Below are positions 8,668 through 17,556 of a stretch of 64,000 nucleotides of DNA, piece by piece. This stretch comes from DASWZN01 sp036404435 (GTDB lineage: Bacteria; Acidobacteriota; Terriglobia; Bryobacterales; Bryobacteraceae). The notes beneath the pieces are model-generated. The model made no database searches. It was not told the origin of the DNA and saw only the letters and a list, made by a program, of their open reading frames with translations. The position numbers and the translations under genes were made by a program. The DNA is taken from contig DASWZN010000024.1 of the NCBI GenBank assembly GCA_036404435.1, positions 1 through 64,000 on the forward strand. Reading direction: 5' to 3'. The stretch's first letter is position 1. Each line of letters starts with the position of its first letter.

Positions 8668-8714
8668 TTCGATGCTCCTTCCCAAGGACCACGTAGTTCA
8701 ACCTGTAACGACTT

Positions 8715-8968
8715 CCGGTGCGGCTATTCTTGCTTGCCCAGCTTGTTATACAGCCAGGCGAGAAGGGCGCCGCGGACCGCCCAGCTGACGAAACCGTATG
8801 TCGGGCCTCAGGCATGGAAGTATACACCCGTGAAGAGGAGACCAGGAGCCTGACGCGGGAAAGGTTGCGCAGCGCCGCCACGCCCCCTCCAGGACCGTCG
8901 GGGTCGTTCGGAATCGGGAAAATGAAAGAGGAACAGCTCAGAAAGAGGCGGTCGGCAGTATAATCGAC
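8715..8968 (-). repeat. dispersed non-coding repeat upstream of the ankyrin gene
   Basis: Two blocks recur in the window. Bases 8715-8770 match the reverse complement of 10381-10436 with two differences in 56. Bases 8880-8968 match 43713-43791 in opposite orientation, sharing GTCGATTATAC, a CATTTTC-type run and CCGAACGAC followed by a GGAGGGGGC end. Parts can be read as a C-terminal peptide ALLAWLYNKLGKQ-stop, but no start is present. The stretch 8668-9120 otherwise holds no gene. Confidence 0.6.
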
Positions 8969-9120
8969 ACCGGACCACGATGGCAGAATGGTTGTGCGGC
9001 CCTGCTTCAATGACGGCTTCTTGGGTGTTGTCACCCGGCAGCGACGACCCGACGCGCATCGCTGGTCCGGCAGGGCGGAAGACAGGGTATCGTGCGATGG
9101 TCGGCAGGAGGTCGAAGTAG

Positions 9121-9633
9121 ATGACGTTCAGAATTGGCTTGCTGATTTGGGGTTTGACAGCATCGGCATTCGCACAGGGGAACTGGGGGAAGCTAAAGGT
9201 CAACAAGATGGAGCTTACCCTGGAGTACGAGAGCGGCACTTTTCCGCTTAAGCATAAGTTGCCTCTCTTAGCGACTGTAGGAAAGGATGAAATAGATGTT
9301 GTGTCGAACACGAAGAATTATAACGATGGGAGGGAACATTACGATCCACATCAACAGCTCTTTGCGATCCCGCTAAAGGCTGTCACCTCGGTTGCCTACG
9401 CTAACACAGGAAAGCAAACCACCTATAATGACCAGGTTACTGCTTCCAACGTTGGTTACGGACTGTCGGTAAAGTCGGCCAAAACCCACTATGTGAACAT
9501 TGTGTGGCACGACACGACCGAGAACGTTGACAACAGCGTAGTACTCAAAGTGCCAGATCAAGACTATATGGGCTTTCTCATCGTGCTTCAGAATCTCACT
9601 GGGATCAAGCCAACATACGATTCATTACCATGA
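9121..9633 (+). CDS. exported hypothetical protein (170 aa)
   Basis: The ATG at 9121 follows GGAGG ten bases upstream. An N-terminal signal peptide (IGLLIWGLTASAFAQG) is followed by a beta-rich domain of about 150 residues without cysteines. No family is recognised. Base composition is visibly lower in GC than the neighbours, which suggests transfer. It stands alone, facing away from the ankyrin gene. Confidence 0.6.
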   Translation: MTFRIGLLIWGLTASAFAQGNWGKLKVNKMELTLEYESGTFPLKHKLPLLATVGKDEIDVVSNTKNYNDGREHYDPHQQLFAIPLKAVTSVAYANTGKQTTYNDQVTASNVGYGLSVKSAKTHYVNIVWHDTTENVDNSVVLKVPDQDYMGFLIVLQNLTGIKPTYDSLP

Positions 9634-9780
9634 GGTGGCGCCCGAACAGCTAATGCGTCTCATCAAGAAGGCGATGAGCAGCACGGTTGCCAACCTCATC
9701 CGGAACCACCTCCGCTTGGTCTGGCTCCAGCGGCAGGAACCGGGTACGGCCCGGTCCGCGGACTATGACGATTCCTCGCT

Positions 9781-10284
9781 TCAGTTCGCCCAAAATGCCG
9801 TATGGCCGCAGGCCAAATGCAGGCGCCAGCCGCCGGTGCGCACCCTGACAGCCCGCTGGACTTTCCTGAATGGCTCCAGTTCCGGAGTCTGCTGGCGCCG
9901 ACGAGCGCACTCCTGGCAGCGAACCTTTCGGGGGAGCACTGGTTCTGCACCTCTATTTCCGAGCTGATGTATCCATTTCAGTGCTGGCACGAGACGGCGG
10001 GTCTCCGTCTTTGTAAGGAACTCAGCCGAGGCCGGTGTCCCGAACTGGGCGCACTGACAAAGCAGGTCAATGCCCTTCCGAATCGTTTTGCTGCCGAATT
10101 GCGGCCTTGGGGCTCTGATAAGGGGTGCGATGTACCGCCTATACTCGCTTCCCGTGAGGTATTCAGAAGTAGCTGGCTGGCCAGGCTGCGCGCACCTAGC
10201 TGGCACCCCGTTCTCCGCGCATTCGCAAAGCAACTGAAGGCCCCTTATAGTAGTCCTGCTCAAGATCGGTGTGAGGCTGTCCAT
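9781..10284 (-). CDS. hypothetical protein with two LLCxCA modules and a C-terminal Cys motif
   Basis: The 167-residue protein contains an internal duplication. TIRGLQLLCECAENGVPA is followed by an EYLTGSEYRRYIAPLI segment, and TIRKGIDLLCQCAQFGTPA is followed by EFLTKTETRRLVPAL. The C-terminus has CQEC and a later LACGH, a possible metal-binding knuckle. No known domain is recognised. Just past the stop, another frame (to 9650) continues with protein-like sequence, so the C-terminus may be frameshifted. The ATG at 10284 is the only good start. Confidence 0.55.
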   Translation of the reverse strand: MDSLTPILSRTTIRGLQLLCECAENGVPARCAQPGQPATSEYLTGSEYRRYIAPLIRAPRPQFGSKTIRKGIDLLCQCAQFGTPASAEFLTKTETRRLVPALKWIHQLGNRGAEPVLPRKVRCQECARRRQQTPELEPFRKVQRAVRVRTGGWRLHLACGHTAFWAN

Positions 10285-10380
10285 TCAGAAACTCCACTCT
10301 GCCGTTGTGGCCGCCATCGATTATACCCAGTCGCGGTAGGGATGCGAGGAGCGCGGTTCTCCCGCGTGGGGCCATCCTCG

Positions 10381-10436
10381 GCGCCCTTCTCGCCTGGCTG
10401 CATAACAAGCTGGGCAAGCAAGCATAGCCGCACCGG
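10381..10436 (+). repeat. second copy of dispersed repeat (inverted relative to 8715-8770)
   Basis: It is 54 of 56 bases identical to the reverse complement of 8715-8770. In plus orientation it ends a frame reading ALLAWLHNKLGKQA-stop. The surrounding stretch 10285-10664 has no supported gene. Confidence 0.6.
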
Positions 10437-10664
10437 GTCCCCGTTGCGATCACGATGGCAGGCGAGAAACCATTTCCCTCAAACCGCGGATGAGACTGCG
10501 GGCCTCGGCCATTTCCGCGCGGCGCACTGCGGGCGACGCCCGATCAGGTGCCGGTGGCGTGGCCCCGGCGGGGCGCCGCTCGACGCTGGGGAGGATCGGC
10601 GGCGGGTCACGGAGGCCGAATATCAGGGAACCGCAGACTGACTTCTCGGACTACAATCGGATTC

Positions 10665-11360
10665 ATGCCGAAACGCCGCCCGGATCGCAGAACTATCGGG
10701 CTCGGCCTGATAGTGGTTGCCTTCGTCCCAGCCGCGCTGTACGCCACCTGGGTCTGGCTGGATGTGCGGCAGCATCCTTACAAGCAGCCTGACGAGCCCG
10801 TAGTATTCGACCAACCCGTCGTCCTACGCAAAGGCGAGGTGCGGTTCCCTGAGTTTACGGTCCCAGTGGGCCGCACGTATATTGTTTTCCTGGAGTTCCA
10901 GCAGCGTATGAGCGCCCAGCGCATGGAGTGCCTCGCGGGTTGGGAACAGGGCGATCCCGAGAAATGCCGGCGGATTCCATGCGTCTTGGACCTGTGGTGG
11001 GCCGTTTCGAGCAAGGGGAAAATGATCGACGCGGACACCTCGGAGCACTGGTGGTCGCACCACTGGGCTCGGTATCCCCGCTACACGTCCATCGGTACGT
11101 CCATCGGCTTTTTGAAGGCTGCCCCTGGAAATAGCTACGCACTCTCTATACACTTCCTTGACGACCCCAGCGAACTCAACATCACGAAGCCGAGAGTCCT
11201 GATCAAAGCGTTGCCCTTGATTTACGTCCCCCATGGCAACCTGTGGGATTTGGTGGCGTTTCTCTTCGCGATCATCTGGGCCGGCGCGTTCCTACTTAGA
11301 GCCCTTCTGGTGCTGACCAAGCGCGAAGCAGAGGAGTCGCCATCCGGCGCGCAGGCGTAA
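10665..11360 (+). CDS. hypothetical membrane protein with large extracytoplasmic domain
   Basis: Starting at ATG 10665, the 231-residue protein has a basic N-terminus, one membrane segment (about residues 13-33), roughly 150 residues of extracytoplasmic domain with two Cys pairs (MECL, KCRRIPCV) and a second membrane segment (LVAFLFAIIWAGAFLLRALL) near the end. No family is recognised. An upstream in-frame start at 10548 would add an unlikely Arg/Gly-rich extension. Confidence 0.55.
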   Translation: MPKRRPDRRTIGLGLIVVAFVPAALYATWVWLDVRQHPYKQPDEPVVFDQPVVLRKGEVRFPEFTVPVGRTYIVFLEFQQRMSAQRMECLAGWEQGDPEKCRRIPCVLDLWWAVSSKGKMIDADTSEHWWSHHWARYPRYTSIGTSIGFLKAAPGNSYALSIHFLDDPSELNITKPRVLIKALPLIYVPHGNLWDLVAFLFAIIWAGAFLLRALLVLTKREAEESPSGAQA

Positions 11361-11534
11361 CCTAGGCTCCTCGGCTCTGGCGTAGTACGAAGTTCTGTTC
11401 CACTTTTCGCCATCCCAAGCGCAGTGCGCTGGCATCGGATCAGAACCGGCAACACTGACAAGCACAGCGTTCCCCAGATGACCAATCGTTGCCTATCTGA
11501 AGGCTGTTCTCCGCTTTGGACGCTGCGTACCGCT

Positions 11535-11984
11535 TCAATTGCACTTTGCCTGGGATACACGGGTTATCTGAGCCACGAGTACAGCCCCGGTGCCCGGATC
11601 TACCACCAGCGCCGGGATCAACGAGTAGTAGAAGAGCGCCCAGTTAGGAACATGACCCTGAGCAGCGCCAAACAACCCCGCCACCCGGCCCGCCAGCAGC
11701 CCCGCCACGGGGAACCCGGCCAGAACCACGAGATACCATCGAACCCGCGCCCGCCACGGGATGAGACGCGCCAGTAACTTCCGCAGCCCGATGCCGCCGC
11801 CAAAAATGGCCGTCAAGATCAGCGATGTGATGGTGGGAGCATAGACGGCAAGGTAAAACAGCGGATTCGTCAACGCGGGCCCAGGCGCGATGGACTTGGC
11901 CACGCCGGGCGCGAATAGGCAAACGGCGCCGATTCCCCAGGTGATCGCGAATACCAGGACGAAGTAACTGGCCAGGGGCGCCAT
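11535..11984 (-). pseudogene. truncated CPBP-family (CAAX protease-like) membrane protein
   Basis: From the Met at 11984, four hydrophobic segments match the N-terminal half of CPBP intramembrane metalloproteases, including the family-typical YAPTITSLILTAIFGG and RWYLVVLAG. The sequence ends shortly after ALVVDP, just before the EExxxR catalytic motif would appear, and runs into unrelated residues. It is a 3'-truncated, probably inactive gene. The frame is also open upstream to 12041. Confidence 0.65.
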
Positions 11985-12146
11985 CCCACGGCCGAGTTCC
12001 CCACGCGATGAATCTGGCGTCAAACCTGGAGTATACGCCATCCGTTGACGAGCCGGGTCAGCGAGTCACAGCCCAGGCTCGGCCCGGCGCTGCTAAGGAG
12101 TAGGCCACCGCCGACGTGACCAGGGACGACGGCCGCGCGCTCCTGT

Positions 12147-12300
12147 CTACAGGCTCCCCTTCCTCGCGGCGTAGATCACGCCATTGACGTTGAGTACCCC
12201 ATCAAAACCCTCGGCACTTAGAATTGCTGAGAACTCCTTCGGTACAAGCCCGTCAGCGATCATATCACGTGCCGTCGGTGCGGAGCCCGGCCTACCGGCC
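12147..12300 (-). pseudogene. C-terminal fragment of an unidentified protein
   Basis: About 50 residues on the minus strand read like a genuine protein end (ARDMIADGLVPKEFSAIL, then AEGFDGVLNVNGVIYAARK). Upstream of about 12300 the same frame becomes the shadow of the S41 gene on the other strand. It appears to be the tail of a gene joined to the S41 fragment by a rearrangement. I do not recognise the family. Confidence 0.4.
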
Positions 12301-12320
12301 CACGCTTCCCGGTTCCACAA

Positions 12321-13799
12321 CCGCTGGAGAAACGTCTCTGCTGGCTCAGCGGGGACCGGGAGGATCCGGAAAAGACCACCCTCGAGTGCCTCGACATCGC
12401 CAACAAGGGCGACAAGCCCGAGACGGTGATGGACGGCGTCCGGGGCTTCGAAGTATCGGGCGACGGCAAGAAGATGCTGGTGCGCAAGAAGGACGATTTC
12501 TTCGTGATCGACAGCGCGGCGAAGGCCGACGCCCTCAAGACGCCCAAGACGATGGAGGACGCCAAAGTCGATTTGAAGGACTGGACGTTCACGGTCATTC
12601 CGGCCGAGGAATTTCGCGAGCTGTATCTCGACGCCTGGAGGCTGCACCGCGACTACTTTTACGATCCCCACATGCACGGCGTGGATTGGCCGGCGGTGCG
12701 GGACAAGTATCTGCCGCTGGTGGAGCGCGTGCGCGACCGTGAGGAGCTGAACGACGTGATTGCGCAAATGGTGAGCGAGCTGGGGGCCCTGCACACGTTC
12801 GTTTTCGGCGGCGACATTCGCAAGGGGCCGGACCAGGTGCAGTTGGCATCGCTGGGCGCCCGGCTGGAGCGGACTACGGGCGGGTACGCGGTGAAGCACA
12901 TTTACCGCTCCGATCCGGACCGGCCGGAAAAGTGCGCGCCGCTGGCGCGACCGGGAGTCGAGGTCGCCGAGGGAGACACGATCGTGGCGGTGAACGGGCG
13001 CCCGGCGCTTTCGGCGGCGGACATCGGCGAGCTTCTGCGCAACCGCGCGGGGAAGCAGGTCCTGCTGAGCGTTTTGCCGGGCGGCAAGGGACCGGCGCGC
13101 CAAGTGGTGGTGAAGCCCATCACGATCCAGCAGGAGAACGACCTGCGCTATCACGAGTGGGAGTACACGCGCCGGCTGATGGTGGAGAAAGCCGCAGGCG
13201 GCGCGATCGGCTACGTACACCTGCGCAACATGTCCGGCGACGACATCGCGCAATGGGCGCAGGAATACTACCCGGTGTTCCAGCGCCAGGGGCTGATCGT
13301 CGACGTGCGGCACAACGGCGGCGGAAACATCGACAGTTGGGTGCTTGGGAAGCTGCTGCGGCAGGCATGGTTTTACTGGAAGCCACGGATCGGTCCGCCG
13401 ACGTGGAACATGCAGGGAGCCTTTCGCGGGTACATGGTGCTGCTGTGCGACGAGCATTCCGGCTCCGACGCCGAGGCCTTTTCGGAGGGATTCCGGCGGC
13501 TGGGTCTGGGCAAGCTGATCGGCACGCGGACCTGGGGCGGTGAGATCTGGCTCACGGCGAGCAATGTGCTCGCGGACCACGGAATTGCGACGGCGGCCGA
13601 GATCGGGGTCTACGGTCCGGAAGGCAAGTGGCTCATCGAAGGCCACGGCGTGGAGCCGGACATCACGGTGGACAACCTGCCGAATGCTACGTTCAACGGC
13701 AAAGACGCGCAGCTCGAAGCGGCGCTCGGCTACTTGCAGGGGCTGATCAAGGCCAAGCCCGTGACGGTGCCTCCGCCGCCGCCGTACCCGAAGAAGTAG
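12321..13799 (+). pseudogene. 5'-truncated tricorn-type S41 serine peptidase
   Basis: The frame reads as tricorn/S41 protein from about 12321 (LEKRLCWLSGD) through the end of a beta-propeller into the C1, PDZ and catalytic domains. Recognisable parts are LGALHTFVFGG (His), a PDZ with GDTIVAVNGRP, VRHNGGGNID and the nucleophile region EHSGSDAEAF followed by GTRTWGGE. The N-terminal ~600 residues of a full tricorn homologue and any signal peptide are missing. GTG 12426 or ATG 12429 could in principle start a 457-residue product. Its fragment status is inferred from the junction with a foreign tail on the other strand. Confidence 0.75.
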
Positions 13800-13903
13800 G
13801 GGGCGATAGCGGAGGACCTTCCTCTTTCCGTGCATGACCTGCATCTGCTAGAATGCCCAACCGGGCGAGAGTGAGCGCCTGGAATGACCGCTAGGAGACC
13901 GGC

Positions 13904-14470
13904 ATGGCTTTCATCGCACCTGAGCGCGGGAAGCAGGCGCTACAGGACTACCTCGGCAGAGATGAACAGATCAAGACTTGGGCATACGGCAGGCAGCAGT
14001 CGACCCTGCTGATGGTCGTGTGTGTCTTGGCGACTGAGTGCGCTGCAATGCTGCTCACCGCGTGGGCATGGGCGGGCTCGTCAGACCTCTTGCTGTGCAC
14101 CTTGGTCTTCTGGGCAGCCTGGCTTTCGCTGCTGGCTGGATGCGAAAGACTGATCCGCAAGGACTACCTGGTCGCGCTTACAACCGAGAGGCTGCTGATC
14201 GTGCGCCTCAGGACGCCGCTCTTGTTGTCTCCCGATCCCTTCGATCAAATCGCCCATCGGGACTATCCGCTCGCCGGAATGCCACCCATGGAATTCAAAC
14301 AAGGCCGCACGAGCAGCAAGCTGCAGATCTTCGACTCAACAAGGCCACCATTCATGGCCAGGTTCGGTATAAAAGCGGGCCGCAAGGATAACGGCCCTGC
14401 AATCCTCGAGATTGTTCGCGCCATCGAGTCTTCCCGAGGCCCGGCCAAACTCACCGCCTCGGCCACCTGA
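13904..14470 (+). CDS. membrane protein with PH-like domain, hypothetical
   Basis: AGGAG precedes the ATG at 13904. The 188-residue protein has two adjacent membrane segments (about residues 35-85) and then a soluble part with the YLVALTTERLLIVRL strand pattern seen in bacterial PH-like domains. No function is assigned. The 3' end overlaps the convergent membrane protein gene by 20 bases. Confidence 0.55.
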   Translation: MAFIAPERGKQALQDYLGRDEQIKTWAYGRQQSTLLMVVCVLATECAAMLLTAWAWAGSSDLLLCTLVFWAAWLSLLAGCERLIRKDYLVALTTERLLIVRLRTPLLLSPDPFDQIAHRDYPLAGMPPMEFKQGRTSSKLQIFDSTRPPFMARFGIKAGRKDNGPAILEIVRAIESSRGPAKLTASAT

Positions 14471-15710
14471 ACTCCGCCGCAGCCTGGCCGCTGCCGGCCG
14501 CGTCCCAGATCAGGACTATCGGCTTCTGCACCCGCATCCGCAGCGCCGACTCGTAGACCATCTGCGGGTCCGGGAACGAACGCATGTAGATCGGGCCGTC
14601 CGTCTTCCGGGCCAGAGCTACGAGCGCTTCGACCGGCGCGGCGCGCTCGGCGAACTGCCGCCGCTTCCGGGTCCACAGATACCCGATATTCGAAGCCAGC
14701 ACAACCGCTACCACCGCGGCGACTACGGCCGAGCGGTGCAGCCGCAGCCGCGACTGAAGCGCCCAGAAGCCGGCCGCCACGATCCACGCCAGCCCCAAAC
14801 TCGCCAGATAGGTCTGCCGGCTGGGGATGCGGTGCATGTAAGTCAGGAAGCTGTACGGCAAAGACGCCAGCACAATCCACAGCGCCGCCACCCGCACCAC
14901 CTGGCGATGTTGCTTGGCGCGCAGAAGGAGCAGGACCACGGCCGCGAGCAATCCCCACGGCCATAACAGGCGCGCGCAGCTCACGGGCAGGGTGATCCAG
15001 AACGGCGCGGTGAGAGAAAAGCTCCCGTCCTGAAACCGGAACGAAATGGCGCGGGCCGAGAGGATGAGCCACAGGTCCGCCGCCGCCAGCGCCCCGAACG
15101 GCAGCCACCACAGGAGCGCGCGCCGCGGCGCCTGTGCGCCCAGCAACGGCAACATCAGCAGCGCCGCGAACACCACCGCCGATTCCTTCGAGAGGAGCGC
15201 CACGGCGAAAGACGCCAGCGAGGCCGCGTACCACCACCAGCCGCTCTTCCTCTCCACCACGCGGACCCAGCACAGCAAGCTCAGCACGCCGAACAGGAAC
15301 ATCAGCAGCTCCACGTTGGCCGAAACCCACATGACCGCTTCCTGGTGGCCCTCCTGGACCGCGAAGAACGCCGCGGCCACCGCCGAGATCCGCCAGCCGA
15401 CGAGGCGCCACGCGCCGAGCGCATACACCAGCCACACGCACAGGATGTGCAGCGCCAGGCTCACCGCGTAAAGCGCCGCCGGCGCTTCGAACCACCGGTC
15501 CACCCAGTAGGTCGTCGCATACCACGTAGCGCGATAGCGGAAGACCTCGCTCGAGAGCAGCGCCGGCCATCCCGACACCGGACCGAACTCCCGCGCCTGC
15601 TCGATGTTCGGATAGTCGTCCTGGATCAGCGGCTGCTGAAACATGGGCAGGTACGCCAGAATCGTCAGCGCCGCCAGCACCACCAGGATCGCCGCATGGT
15701 CTCGACGCAT
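14451..15710 (-). CDS. polytopic membrane protein, GT-C glycosyltransferase-like
   Basis: The 419-residue protein has about ten membrane segments. An early loop carries QQPLIQDDYPNIEQ, with the paired Asp expected in the first extracytoplasmic loop of GT-C enzymes, which transfer sugars from polyprenyl phosphates. A mid-protein EGHQEAVMW loop supports this. Substrate is unknown. It starts three bases after the holB stop and is likely cotranscribed with it, though functionally unrelated. Confidence 0.65.
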   Translation of the reverse strand: MRRDHAAILVVLAALTILAYLPMFQQPLIQDDYPNIEQAREFGPVSGWPALLSSEVFRYRATWYATTYWVDRWFEAPAALYAVSLALHILCVWLVYALGAWRLVGWRISAVAAAFFAVQEGHQEAVMWVSANVELLMFLFGVLSLLCWVRVVERKSGWWWYAASLASFAVALLSKESAVVFAALLMLPLLGAQAPRRALLWWLPFGALAAADLWLILSARAISFRFQDGSFSLTAPFWITLPVSCARLLWPWGLLAAVVLLLLRAKQHRQVVRVAALWIVLASLPYSFLTYMHRIPSRQTYLASLGLAWIVAAGFWALQSRLRLHRSAVVAAVVAVVLASNIGYLWTRKRRQFAERAAPVEALVALARKTDGPIYMRSFPDPQMVYESALRMRVQKPIVLIWDAAGSGQAAAEFRWPRR

Positions 15711-15713
15711 GGC

Positions 15714-16739
15714 TTACCCGGCCGGCCTCAGCTCGGCGACCAGCGCATCCAGGGCGATGTTCTTCTGGATGTTGCGCCGCACCAGCTCCGCCAGCTCGTC
15801 CACTTTCGCCACCGCCCTGCGGATCCACTCGAAGTTCACGCGGCCGGCCAGCGCCTCGAGCTGCGGGCGGACGTCCGCGTTGCGGATCTCGCTTCCTCCC
15901 CGTTCCAGCACCAGCACGTCTTCGAGCAGCCCGTACAGAATCCGCAGCAGCGTGTCGAGCTTCTCCTGCCGGTTCGCGGCGGATTCCGCGTATTTCACCC
16001 AGGCGCTGAAAGGCGCGAGGCCGGCGGCCGCTTCGAGCAGCGCTAGCATCGACTCGCGCCGCCGGTCGTAGACCTCCAGATCGAGCGACATCGCCAGGCC
16101 GGGGCTGCCGCACGCCAGCGCGATCCTCCGCTCCGCGTCCACCAGGTGGCGCACCTCGGCGAACTCGCGCATCTCCTCCTCGCCGAGCGGCGCCAGTTGT
16201 ATCCACACCGCGCGCGAGCGGATCGTGGGCAGCAGGTCGTACGGATTAGCCGCCGTCAGGAACAGGACCAAGTGGTCCGGCGGCTCCTCGAGCGTCTTCA
16301 ACAGCGAGTTGGCCGCCTGCTCATTGGCGCGGTCGATCTGGTCGATCAGGAAGACGCGCCAGTTGCCCCGGAGCGGCCGGAACTGGGCCCGCTCCTTGAG
16401 AAGTCGCATCTGCGGAATGGAAAGCTGCCGCAGCGGGCCGTCGGGAGCGAAGGTCACGAAATCCGGGTGCGAGGAGACCAGCAGCGGGTCCTCGTTGCGC
16501 CGGTCGGCGGGCCACTTCTCCCGCTCGGCGATGCGCTCGAGGTTGTGCGGCAGGCTGAGATCGTCCTTCTCGATGCGGTCGCCGTCTCCGAGCAGGCGCG
16601 CGGCGAACCGCCGCGCCAGCGTCGCTTTCCCCACGCCCTCCGGGCCCGCCAGCAGGATGGTCTGCGAGATACGCCCGCCCGCAATCATCCGATCGAGCTC
16701 TTCCGCCGCCGCCCGGTTGCCGTAGAAATTCTCAAACAC
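15714..16739 (-). CDS. holB: DNA polymerase III delta' subunit
   Basis: The 341-residue AAA+ clamp-loader subunit has the order FENFYGN, Walker A-like GPEGVGKATLARRFA, a sensor region LIDQIDRANEQAANSLLKTLEEPP and LFLTAANPYDLLPTIRSRA with the SRC-like motif. The zinc-binding cysteines seen in some delta' proteins are absent. The chosen start is GTG at 16739, which overlaps the tmk stop by eight bases; a longer frame would add an unlike, Arg-rich leader. It loads the sliding clamp during replication. Confidence 0.9.
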   Translation of the reverse strand: MFENFYGNRAAAEELDRMIAGGRISQTILLAGPEGVGKATLARRFAARLLGDGDRIEKDDLSLPHNLERIAEREKWPADRRNEDPLLVSSHPDFVTFAPDGPLRQLSIPQMRLLKERAQFRPLRGNWRVFLIDQIDRANEQAANSLLKTLEEPPDHLVLFLTAANPYDLLPTIRSRAVWIQLAPLGEEEMREFAEVRHLVDAERRIALACGSPGLAMSLDLEVYDRRRESMLALLEAAAGLAPFSAWVKYAESAANRQEKLDTLLRILYGLLEDVLVLERGGSEIRNADVRPQLEALAGRVNFEWIRRAVAKVDELAELVRRNIQKNIALDALVAELRPAG

Positions 16740-17382
16740 GCAGCTTCTCCAGGGCCGGCGCGAAGGCCTGCCAGACGGCTTCGGCAACGCTGGCGGCGTC
16801 GCCGCGCCCGTCGATCACCCGGAAGCGTTCCGGCTCCCGCGCGGCCATCGCCAGGTAAGCCTCTCGCACCCGGCGGTGGAACTCCACGGCCTGCTCGTCC
16901 ATGCGGCTCTCGCTCGGGTCCAGGTTGCGCTGGCGCGCGCGAGAGAGGCTGGTTTCGAGATCGATATCGATCAGCAGCGTCACGTCCGGCCTCAGGCCGT
17001 GGCACGCGAGGCGCTCCAGGCCGGCCAACGCCTGTTCTCCGAGGCCGCGCCCGGCTCCCTGGTAGGCCAGCGTCGAATCCGTGAAACGGTCCGTGAGTAC
17101 GATCTTGCCCTCGGCCAGGGCGGGAAGGATCACCTCCTCGACGTTCTGCGCGCGGGAGGCGAAATAGAGCAGCACTTCGGCCAGGGAGCAGAGCTCCTGA
17201 TTGGCCGAATCGAGCAGGATGCGGCGGATCTGCGCGCCGATGCGCGTGCCGCCCGGCTCGGTGGTTTCCACCACCGCGCATCCCAGCGATTTCAGGCGCG
17301 CGGCCAGCAGGCGCATCTGCGTGGTCTTGCCGCAGCCATCGCCGCCTTCGAAACTCACGAACAGGCCGCGCTGCACGCTCAC
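16732..17382 (-). CDS. tmk: thymidylate kinase
   Basis: The 216-residue enzyme has the P-loop FEGGDGCGKTTQ (about residues 11-22), the DR motif in TDRFTDSTLAYQGAGRGL and a LID with SRARQRN. It phosphorylates dTMP to dTDP with ATP. GTG at 17382 is chosen because it puts the P-loop at the usual distance; the frame extends upstream only through palindromic repeat sequence. It is followed by and overlaps holB, a frequent bacterial pairing. Confidence 0.93.
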   Translation of the reverse strand: MSVQRGLFVSFEGGDGCGKTTQMRLLAARLKSLGCAVVETTEPGGTRIGAQIRRILLDSANQELCSLAEVLLYFASRAQNVEEVILPALAEGKIVLTDRFTDSTLAYQGAGRGLGEQALAGLERLACHGLRPDVTLLIDIDLETSLSRARQRNLDPSESRMDEQAVEFHRRVREAYLAMAAREPERFRVIDGRGDAASVAEAVWQAFAPALEKLRV

Positions 17383-17410
17383 TCGCGCACCCCCACCACG
17401 TGGCTGTTTT

Positions 17411-17511
17411 TGTGGCGCAGGCACTCCTGCCTGCCGCCTCGACACTCGTGTCGAGGCCGCTCTTCGCGTCGAGACGAGTCTCGACGCTGCAGACTAAGAG
17501 TCTGCGCCACA
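17411..17511. repeat. composite palindromic element with 10-bp terminal inverted repeats
   Basis: Ends are TGTGGCGCAG and CTGCGCCACA. Inside are successive perfect hairpins: CCTCGACAC/GTGTCGAGG, GCGTCGAGAC/GTCTCGACGC and GCAGACT/AGTCTGC, plus a CAGGC/GCCTG hairpin at the left. It lies between tmk and the UDG gene. It belongs to the same family as the elements at 21275, 34200, 34757, 52377, 56668, 57678, 58084 and 59501. Confidence 0.75.
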
Positions 17512-17556
17512 GGTTTGGTTTCAGCCCACGGTTGCCCGGGCGAACTGGGCGCCCCG

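Noticed and set aside
12147..13844. 565-codon minus-strand frame opposite the S41 gene
   Set aside because: Except for its last ~50 codons it is His/Arg/Val-rich shadow sequence of a well-conserved peptidase on the other strand.
14263..16206. 647-codon minus-strand frame
   Set aside because: Gly/Arg/Ala-rich shadow of the membrane protein and holB genes in another frame.
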